52,646 nt of DNA from a virus. The DNA lies in IMG/VR virus record IMGVR_UViG_3300021091_000106, positions 1-52,646 of that record. One strand, written 5' to 3'. Below the pieces are notes generated by a model that saw nothing but the letters and a program-made list of their open reading frames with translations, was not told where the DNA came from and ran no database searches. Positions 9,354 through 16,100 of this stretch are shown here, piece after piece. A program made the translations under genes and the position numbers. Numbering within the stretch: the first letter of the stretch is position 1; each line of letters starts with the position of its first letter.

Positions 9354-10062
9354 TAGGATCATATTTTTTATAAATGCTTTGAACCTCAGACATCCAAGGT
9401 TCATCTCTCATTTTCCAATCCATATCATAATCTAATGTGATATGTTCGGAACCAATATACCTATCAATGTATGATTTGATTAGAGTCTCTCCTAGCGAGA
9501 CATCACCCCAATCATTATCGTGCATCTCTTTTGTTCGTTCATATAATTTGAGATATTTCTTCATCCAATATCCATTTCCATGTGCAAAATAATCCACATA
9601 AGAGTCTTCTGGATTACATGGACCTGGATGAACCTTCCATACTGGTAAAACCAGATCTTGATCTAATTGTAATTTAAAATTTCTAATTGAAAAATCGGAT
9701 CTACATTTAATGACAGTATTATAATCTCTAGGATCGAATAATCGTAATCCGAGATAATTTGTATACCATTGTCTTAATATTCTGTAAGACCATTCTCTAC
9801 CACTAATTTCTAATCCATCATCTTTAAAGTTAAATGGCGGCAATGTCTCTACATCTCTAAAAAGATATTCTTTTGGTTTATATGCCTCTATGACTTTTTT
9901 AGTGTCAATTTGTATTATTCCAGAACCCATGTAAAGTTCTGAGTAACTATATGAACTGATATAAACGTCGGCGTTATATTTTTTTATAATATTTTCCTGG
10001 ATATTTGAGAAGTGGTCTTCCCAATTCCTCATGTATCCAGTTAATAATAGAGCAATTTTCAC
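9322..10062 (-). CDS. Glycosyltransferase-like protein on the opposite strand
   Basis: 246 residues with a GTG start at 10062, giving VKIALLLTGYMRNWEDHF; longer upstream starts would overlap the next gene's leader. The N-terminus (beta strand then a 'G-x-RxW' turn), a NADVYISSYSY block, a WYTNYLGLRLF block and a VIKCRSDFSI block match the pattern of LPS/capsule-type (WavE-like) glycosyltransferases, in which the Arg-x-Asp region acts like a sugar-nucleotide site. This is pattern recognition, and the family assignment is moderate. It is one of only two minus-strand genes and interrupts the late + strand series, as expected of an inserted accessory gene. Target: host LPS or virion glycan, unknown. 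Confidence 0.65.
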   Translation of the reverse strand: MKIALLLTGYMRNWEDHFSNIQENIIKKYNADVYISSYSYSELYMGSGIIQIDTKKVIEAYKPKEYLFRDVETLPPFNFKDDGLEISGREWSYRILRQWYTNYLGLRLFDPRDYNTVIKCRSDFSIRNFKLQLDQDLVLPVWKVHPGPCNPEDSYVDYFAHGNGYWMKKYLKLYERTKEMHDNDWGDVSLGETLIKSYIDRYIGSEHITLDYDMDWKMRDEPWMSEVQSIYKKYDPIKVVTTEKGE

Positions 10063-10070
10063 AATAAATA
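10063..10070 (+). promoter_or_regulatory. Candidate T4-like late promoter box
   Basis: AATAAATA, one base from the T4 late consensus TATAAATA, 22 bases before the ATG at 10093. It begins one base beyond the first base of the minus-strand GTG start. The same spacing class is seen at other boxes in the window. Confidence 0.5.
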
Positions 10071-10092
10071 TAAAAAACACATATAATGATTT

Positions 10093-10845
10093 ATGGGAAT
10101 TGTAATAGATAGGTTGCAAGCAGATCGACAGATGTATCTGCTTCAACAACAAAAATTACCACCAAGAATTGCTATAGCTAGTTCTTTGAGGGATTCATTT
10201 ACTGGTCCTGCTAGGGAAGCGACAAGTCAAACACTTACTAGTATAAATTCCGCAAATAGTTTAAAGAGTCAGATTATTGCTATTGGTGGAAATACTGGAT
10301 TAACAACTACAAGATATGGTGCTAGCACTTCAAATATAACCTCTCAATATGGGAGTATAGTATCTGGAGTTGCAACTGCTACTGGAGCAAGTCTTGGAAT
10401 TTCTGGTTTGGGAACTGTTATTATTGCATATGGGACCTTAACATCAGATCAGGCAAGAGTGTATGATTATCCCAAAGTATCTGGAGGAGATTATAGTTCA
10501 GATTTTCCATTTATTGGAGAAGGATTTGTTGTCCTGACAAGCTCCAACCTTGGTGCTGGGGTTAGCACTAGACTGTTCCAATCTAGTGGATCTGAAATTG
10601 GTAAAGTATTTGATATTACTGGACCAGCAGTAAATGTAAGTTCTTTAATCAATCAATATAATTCAACATGGTCTACCGCTGGTAGTCAAGCAACAGCATC
10701 AACCGCAGCACAAGAAGTAAAGGGTGATTATGAATTGCAGGTGTGGGGACTTAACCGACAAAAGCAAGAGAATATTGAAAAACTTGTTGATATTGAAGAA
10801 GCAATTGGAATCTCATCAAACCCTGCTTATGGGGGACCTTGGTAG
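10093..10845 (+). CDS. Hypothetical structural-type protein
   Basis: 250 residues, small-residue rich (Gly, Ser, Thr, Ala), no cysteine-rich or catalytic motif. The N-terminal 40 residues are helical and basic (GIVIDRLQADRQMYLLQQQK), the middle is beta-like and Gly/Ser-rich, and the C-terminal 60 residues are a charged helix (EVKGDYELQVWGLNRQKQEN). It has its own late-type box. I read it as a virion or assembly protein because of its composition and late-type box; no family was recognised. Confidence 0.7.
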   Translation: MGIVIDRLQADRQMYLLQQQKLPPRIAIASSLRDSFTGPAREATSQTLTSINSANSLKSQIIAIGGNTGLTTTRYGASTSNITSQYGSIVSGVATATGASLGISGLGTVIIAYGTLTSDQARVYDYPKVSGGDYSSDFPFIGEGFVVLTSSNLGAGVSTRLFQSSGSEIGKVFDITGPAVNVSSLINQYNSTWSTAGSQATASTAAQEVKGDYELQVWGLNRQKQENIEKLVDIEEAIGISSNPAYGGPW

Positions 10846-10850
10846 GGGGG

Positions 10851-10863
10851 GGGTTGACAACCC
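10851..10863 (+). repeat. Palindrome containing the -35 box
   Basis: GGGTT-GAC-AACCC, a 5-base-pair stem with a 3-base loop, within a run of Gs. The -35 hexamer TTGACA (10854-10859) is inside it. There is no T tract after it, so termination is uncertain. The same palindrome, lengthened, recurs at 18950-18968. Confidence 0.75.
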
Positions 10864-10882
10864 AGAAGCAACTTCGTATAAT
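10854..10882 (+). promoter_or_regulatory. Perfect sigma70-type promoter before the tRNA cluster
   Basis: TTGACA (10854-10859), a 17-base spacer and TATAAT (10877-10882) match the consensus exactly. The expected start is near 10889. It drives at least tRNA-Gly and perhaps the tRNA/small gene cluster, and would be read by host RNA polymerase, in contrast with the late boxes nearby. Confidence 0.85.
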
Positions 10883-10888
10883 ATATGA

Positions 10889-10941
10889 GTAATCAGTTGA
10901 GGGGTCGCCCAAGTCTCAGCCTAGATCTTCTCTCTGATTAC
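10889..10941 (+). other. Structured leader at the predicted transcript start
   Basis: A perfect 8-base inverted repeat GTAATCAG (10889-10896) and CTGATTAC (10934-10941) encloses smaller pairs (TGAG/CTCA, GGG/CCC). It begins where transcription should start. It may protect the 5' end or guide processing of tRNA-Gly, which starts 8 bases later. No function is proven. Confidence 0.55.
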
Positions 10942-10948
10942 CCCACAC

Positions 10949-11019
10949 GCGAATGTGGTGTAGCGGTAACATCCCATCCTTCCAAGTTGGTGTCACGGGT
11001 TCGATCCCCGTCATTCGCT
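10949..11019 (+). tRNA. tRNA-Gly (anticodon UCC)
   Basis: 71 nt cloverleaf: acceptor GCGAATG pairs with CATTCGC; D arm GTGT/ACAT (one G-U pair); anticodon loop CTTCCAA with UCC at its centre; T stem ACGGG/CCCGT with loop TTCGATC; discriminator U. CCA is not encoded. The anticodon stem has one T-T mismatch. It reads GGA codons, which are frequent in this phage. Confidence 0.9.
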
Positions 11020-11020
11020 T

Positions 11021-11034
11021 CCCCTTTACTGGGG
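11021..11034 (+). terminator. Short hairpin after tRNA-Gly
   Basis: CCCC-TTTACT-GGGG hairpin with a weak T-rich tail (ATTTGC). It may be a weak terminator or a processing signal. The stem is only four pairs. Confidence 0.35.
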
Positions 11035-11053
11035 ATTTGCAAATTAAATAACC

Positions 11054-11251
11054 ATGATAAAAAAACCTCTTTATTCTGACCTGATTAAAATGCCTGTAAA
11101 GACAACTCCAGAGAATGTCAAGGAAGCAAACCAAGGTCTTTTTAATTGTATGATGACACTTCCTGCCGCAGCAAAACACTGTGGAATGACCCAAAAAGAA
11201 ATGAAAATGACTTTTAGGGAATATTTGAAGTATCATCCACCTACTTACTAA
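11054..11251 (+). CDS. Small hypothetical protein, helical
   Basis: 65 residues between tRNA-Gly and tRNA-Leu. A central segment (AAAKHCGMTQKEMKMTFREY) resembles a helix-turn-helix, typical of small DNA-binding proteins, but the rest is too short to place in a family. It lies downstream of the sigma70-type promoter, so it is probably transcribed with the tRNAs. Confidence 0.65.
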   Translation: MIKKPLYSDLIKMPVKTTPENVKEANQGLFNCMMTLPAAAKHCGMTQKEMKMTFREYLKYHPPTY

Positions 11252-11265
11252 GAGTAAGTTCTTAT

Positions 11266-11348
11266 GGGGCGGTGGTGGAATCGGTAGACACACCAGACTT
11301 AAAATCTGTCGGGCATTGCCTGTGGGGGTTCAAGTCCCCCTCGCCCTA
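11266..11348 (+). tRNA. tRNA-Leu (anticodon UAA)
   Basis: 83 nt with the long variable arm expected for leucine. Acceptor GGGGCGG pairs with TCGCCCT (two G-U pairs at the ends); anticodon stem CCAGA/TCTGT (one terminal G-C lost) with loop CTTAAAA, giving UAA; T stem GGGGG/CCCCC with loop TTCAAGT; discriminator A. It decodes UUA, a common codon in this AT-rich phage. Confidence 0.92.
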
Positions 11349-11396
11349 CTGGAAGGAATAATAAAGGGATTGAGTATAACTCTCCGCCTTCCTTAA

Positions 11397-11404
11397 ACTA
11401 AATA
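11397..11404 (+). promoter_or_regulatory. Candidate late promoter box (CTAAATA type)
   Basis: ACTAAATA, 18 bases before the ATG at 11423. It differs from TATAAATA at the second position but matches other CTAAATA boxes found before 35151 and 49512 and on the minus strand near 52305. Confidence 0.4.
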
Positions 11405-11422
11405 TAAAAAAAGGTGTAGAGA

Positions 11423-11710
11423 ATGAAGCTTAGACTCACCAAAGCTTATTGTTGGCATTCTCCAGAAAAGAGTATAAAAAACGTTGTTGTGATGTACTTC
11501 GTTAATTCTATACCGTTTACATGGGATGATTTAACCGAAGAAGAAGAAGCAGATCCATCTGTTGTTATTGAAGCTAACAATAACCGCATATATACTGCAG
11601 AAGACTTATTCAGGTCATCTGCATATTTAATAATGGAAGAAGCACATCCATGCTTCTTTGAGATGGAGTTAGAAAATCCAGAAGTTTTAGCAGAATTAGA
11701 CGATTATTAA
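11423..11710 (+). CDS. Hypothetical acidic protein
   Basis: 95 residues, acidic (EEEEAD stretch, many Glu/Asp). Ends just 1 base before tRNA-Thr, so the transcript must be processed between them. No family recognised. Confidence 0.7.
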   Translation: MKLRLTKAYCWHSPEKSIKNVVVMYFVNSIPFTWDDLTEEEEADPSVVIEANNNRIYTAEDLFRSSAYLIMEEAHPCFFEMELENPEVLAELDDY

Positions 11711-11711
11711 T

Positions 11712-11783
11712 GCCCTTGTAGCTCAGTGGTAGAGCAACGGTTTTGTAAACCGTTGGTCGCTGGTTCAAATCCAGTCGGGGGCT
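11712..11783 (+). tRNA. tRNA-Thr (anticodon UGU)
   Basis: 72 nt. Acceptor GCCCTTG pairs with CGGGGGC (two G-U pairs); D stem GCTC/GAGC; anticodon stem ACGGT/ACCGT with loop TTTGTAA, giving UGU; T stem GCTGG/CCAGT (one G-U pair) with loop TTCAAAT; discriminator U. CCA is not encoded. It decodes ACA. Confidence 0.92.
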
Positions 11784-11799
11784 TAGAGTAAAGATAGAT

Positions 11800-12906
11800 A
11801 TGAGTATATTTGATGCTACACATAACCAATATGATATGAACAAATATCCTTTTGGGGATATTTTATTGTCTTTAGTTCAAAAGTATTATCCAGAAGTAAA
11901 AGAACTTCAATACCTTCATGAACATGTTCCTTCACATTCTGTTGGTGAACTAGTAAAACATCTAACTAAAGATCTTGTTGATACTGATTTTTATGTGTTG
12001 TTTGATAAAATGGTGGAGGAGTATGTCGTTCCTCAATTAGATACAGATATTCTTATACAAAAGTTTGGTAACATCAGAGCAACAATTCCAGACCAAGATA
12101 AGAATGGAACAGTTCTCCCATTCCATCAAGGTAGATGGGTTGGTAATGGACTTGGATTGAGAACTGTTTGGTTGCCTTTTACAGAAACTTTTGATACTAA
12201 TTCACTTCAGATTATTGGAATTGATAAGAGTAGGGAAATTACTCGTAGATCTGAGGAGGAAAAATGGTCTCATGAAAAATTAGAAGAAGTCTGTGCTCAA
12301 GAATGTTATCCAGTAAGCATGTCTCCAGGGACATTCTTACTTTTTACTCAAGAGAATATTCATGGTGGAATTCCAAATAGAACTGGTAAAACCAGAATGA
12401 GTATTGACGTTAGGTTGTTATTGAGAGATGGTCAACCACATAGAAAATGGCCAGGAGCATATTTTAGACGGTTACATGATACTGATATTCAATCCCGTAA
12501 AGTTGAGATTCTTCCACATGAAAATGTTATAACTTATGCTGAGTATGAGGGATTTAAAACCAAATATATTGACTTATATTTTCAAACATTAACCGTTAGA
12601 GAATATTGCTCTAGAATGGGATATAAGTTCCCACATCAAACTGGAGATAATGAAGGAAGAAATCACTCATTCTTGGAGTATTCTATAAAGTATACTAATC
12701 TGGACCATATCATTTTGTTTAGTATTTTCTCTTTACCAGATGACAAATTCAGGAGATCCTATATAATGAATCTTGCATTAGAATACAACTGCAAACTTCA
12801 TTTTGCTAATGAAGAATTTGTTCTTGATAGTCAAGAAATGCTAGAAAAAATAGAGTATCTTAGATCTTTTACTAACGATTGGAGTAGTCCTGTAAATGAA
12901 AATTAA
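11800..12906 (+). CDS. Probable fusion: 2OG-type oxygenase + sporadic-carbohydrate-cluster (LIC12192-like) domain
   Basis: 368 residues. Residues about 85-225 look like the 2OG/Fe(II) oxygenase that accompanies 'sporadic carbohydrate cluster' genes (TIGR04322-like): IQKFGNIRATIP, LPFHQGRWVGNGLGLRT, WLPFTETFDTNSLQII, QENIHGGIPNRTGKTRMSID. The usual His-x-Asp appears as HQG. Residues about 265-350 look like the LIC12192 family (TIGR04323): REYCSRMGYKFPHQ, FLEYSIKYT, IILFSIFSLPDD, KLHFANEEF. In cellular genomes these two are separate genes in surface-polysaccharide clusters. Here they are joined, which supports a shared role in building or modifying a sugar; the reaction is unknown. The family names are my reading of the pattern. 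Confidence 0.7.
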   Translation: MSIFDATHNQYDMNKYPFGDILLSLVQKYYPEVKELQYLHEHVPSHSVGELVKHLTKDLVDTDFYVLFDKMVEEYVVPQLDTDILIQKFGNIRATIPDQDKNGTVLPFHQGRWVGNGLGLRTVWLPFTETFDTNSLQIIGIDKSREITRRSEEEKWSHEKLEEVCAQECYPVSMSPGTFLLFTQENIHGGIPNRTGKTRMSIDVRLLLRDGQPHRKWPGAYFRRLHDTDIQSRKVEILPHENVITYAEYEGFKTKYIDLYFQTLTVREYCSRMGYKFPHQTGDNEGRNHSFLEYSIKYTNLDHIILFSIFSLPDDKFRRSYIMNLALEYNCKLHFANEEFVLDSQEMLEKIEYLRSFTNDWSSPVNEN

Positions 12907-13060
12907 TCTGTGGTATTGTAAAGAAATGCAGCAATGGAGATGGATATTATGCGATGATTCAAGACCAATTATAAAGCAGGAATCGGGACAAAGACCAGAT
13001 CTTAGAGATGCTATGAAGGATGTTGCAAATACTGTAGAATATATTTTGGCAGGAAAATAA
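12896..13060 (+). CDS. Small conserved-type hypothetical protein
   Basis: 54 residues starting with ATG at 12896, overlapping the previous stop by 11 bases. Sequence begins MKINLWYCKEMQQWRW and contains QESGQRPDLRDAM and NTVEYI, a pattern I recall from short cyanophage proteins. Function unknown. Confidence 0.7.
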   Translation: MKINLWYCKEMQQWRWILCDDSRPIIKQESGQRPDLRDAMKDVANTVEYILAGK

Positions 13061-13085
13061 ACCTCTGATTATGGTTTTTAGTATG

Positions 13086-13093
13086 AATAAATA
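13086..13093 (+). promoter_or_regulatory. T4-like late promoter box for the S74 protein
   Basis: AATAAATA inside GAATAAATAAATC, 29 bases before the ATG at 13123. Fits the T4 late -10-like element. Confidence 0.6.
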
Positions 13094-13122
13094 AATCATA
13101 ATAGCCATCCTAGAGTAATAAA

Positions 13123-16100
13123 ATGGGTCTTAGTCGCTTAGATAATTTTTTGAAGAATAGTAGAGGCGATATTCTATACGTCGATCCCTCCTGTATAGAC
13201 TCTACAGATAGTATTGAAAACCAAGGTAACTCATTAGTTAGACCTTTTAAAACAATTCAAAGGGCGCTGATTGAAGCAGCAAGATTTTCATATCAAAAAG
13301 GATTTGATAATGATAGATTTAGTAGAACAACTATCATTGTTTATCCTGGTGAACATATCATCGATAATAGACCAGGATGGATACCAATACATAATGCACC
13401 AATCTCTGGTAATAACTGGTTAACTAGAGGTGGTGCAACTTCTAATGACCTTACAGAATTTACTTTAAATTCTGATTTTGATATTGACTCGCCAGAAAAT
13501 GATCTTTATAAGATGAACTCTGTCTACGGTGGAGTTATCATTCCCCGTGGTACATCAATCGTTGGTATGGATCTTCGTAAAACAAAGATTCGCCCAAGAT
13601 TTGTTCCAAGTCCTTTAGATAATACTGTTGATTCTACTTGTTTATTCCGTGTAACTGGTACTTGTTACTTCTATCAGTTTACCTTCTTTGATGCAGATCC
13701 AAACTCAAACGTATATAAAGATTATGGAACATCAAAGTTTGTTCCTAACTTCTCTCACCATAAGTTAACCTGTTTTGAGTATGCTGATGGCGTTAATCCT
13801 GTAAAATTTAACGATACTTATTTAAATTATAATACAACCAGAACTGATCTTGATATTTACTATCAAAAAATTGGATTAGTTTATGGTCCTTCTAGTGGAA
13901 GAGATATTAGTCCAGACTTTCCAAGTGCTTCTCTTGATGTTCAATCAAAGATTGATGAATTTAGAATCGTTGGTTCTAAGGGTCAAAACGTAGGAATTTC
14001 CAGTATTAGGGCTGGAGATGGTTCAGTCTCAAGTAAAAAAATTACTGTTGATATTGTTGAATCTGTTGGTGGACTAGATGTAGATACTCCAATTAGAATT
14101 GAGGGTATTCCTAGTGGCGGTTATAATGGATCATTTGTTATTAAAACGGTAGAAAGTTCAACCAGAATTACTTACGAAGTATCCTCTGCTCCTTCAAATC
14201 CCCTTCCTGCAATTGTATCTGGAGCACCAACTCTTAATATTGTCGTTGATAGCGTTACTTCTGCTTCTCCATATATCTTCAACTGTTCCCTACGTTCCGT
14301 CTACGGAATGTGTGGACTTCATGCTGATGGTAGCAAAGCTGATGGATTTAAATCCATGGTTGTTGCTCAGTTTACTGGCATTGGTTTACAGAAGGACGAT
14401 AATGCATTTGTAAAATATAATGCAGTGTCTGGCGTTTATGAGGATTCTACTGCTATTGCAAACCTTCATACCAATTCTTCTGCAGTATACAAACCAGCAT
14501 ACGAAAACTTTCACATTAAAGCATCAAACGATGCCTTCTTGCAGTTGGTATCTGTGTTTGCCATTGGTTATGCAAATCACTTTGTTGCAGAATCTGGTGG
14601 AGACCATTCTATTACAAACTCTAACTCAAACTTTGGTGCAAGGGCACTTGTTTGTAGAGGATTCAGAAATGATGCTTTCCCAAGAGATGATACTGGATAT
14701 CTTACTCACATCTTACCCCCACAACGAGTTGAAAATAATGAGGTAACAATTGAGTTTGCTCCTATCGACGTTGAAAAAACTATTTCGGTAGGTAATACTT
14801 CAAGACTTTACTTATATAACGAGTTTAACGGAAATATTCCTCCTAAGTCTGTATTAGAAGGTTATCGAATTGGCGCAAAACACCAAGACAAGTTAAAAGT
14901 CGTCATCAACATTGGTAACGTTGGTGTGACTAAAGAAGCAGTCATTGTAATGCCAAATACCCAAGGAACTGGGAATTATGAGGTAACTGCCACCAAATTA
15001 TCTACAGTAGGTAGAACAGCTATTGGTATTAATAGTATTACATCCAATATATTTACCGCAACTGAACCACACCAATTTATTAATGGTGAATCAGTTCGTA
15101 TTTTGAGTGATGATGGTGAACTTCCTGATGGATTAAGACATAATCAAGTTTATTATGCAATCACTTCGGGAATTAATACTGATCAAATTAAATTAGCACA
15201 AACCTTTAATGATACTGTAAGTTTGTCTGCCATTACTGTTAATAGTAAGGGTGGTATTCTTCAAATTGAGTCTAGAGTATCTGATAAAAAGTCTGGAGAT
15301 GTTGGACACCCCATCCAATATGATAGTACTATTGGTCAATGGTTTATTACAGTAAGTGCTAGCAATAATTCAATCTACAGCACGATTGTTGGATTGGGAA
15401 CCGCATCTTTAGGTAGGGCAACTCCAAAAACATTTATTACTAGAACTCCTGACAACAGATCTCTTGAGGATAGAATTTATAAAGTCAGATATGTTATTCC
15501 AAGAGATTCTACCGTTCTTGGCAGACCTCCAGAGGATGCATTTATCATGCAAGAATCTGGCACTACTTCTGGATTCACTAATCCTGAGATTGCTAAATTT
15601 AAGAGTATTGCTCCAGTAGTTTTATCAAATACCTCTGAGTTAAGGAATCCTAGATTTATTTCTAATGCAAATTGGGATGGTAATGTTGGATTAGCATCTT
15701 TTACAACTGAAGTCCCACATGAACTGTCAGTTGGATCTAAGGTTCAAATCTTTAACGTTGTATCGACCGCAAATACTGTTGGTTTAGCTAATACTGGATA
15801 TAATGGAGTCTATACTGTTGTATCTAGATCTCATAGAAGAGAATTTACCGTTGGAATGACAACAAACCCAGGTTTGTTTGCCAATAATATTGATCAAAGA
15901 AATACAAACCTTCCGAGGTATGAAAGAAAAGAATTTAATAATACCTTCTACATTTATAGAAAGGAAACAGTTCAGGAATATGTTCCAAATGCAAAAGATG
16001 GTGTTTATCACCTAACACTCCTTGATTCATCATCATCACCACAAGTTGCACCATTCCAAAATCTTAGATTCTCTCAACCAGTCAAAAATCTATATCCACA

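Noticed and set aside
10903-10944. Degenerate tRNA-like fold in the leader (GGGGT...ACCCC)
   Set aside because: It has a short acceptor-like pair but no T loop or anticodon arm; treated as a generic stem.
10885-11079. 64-residue frame crossing tRNA-Gly
   Set aside because: It is contained in the leader and the tRNA; the tRNA cloverleaf is far better supported.
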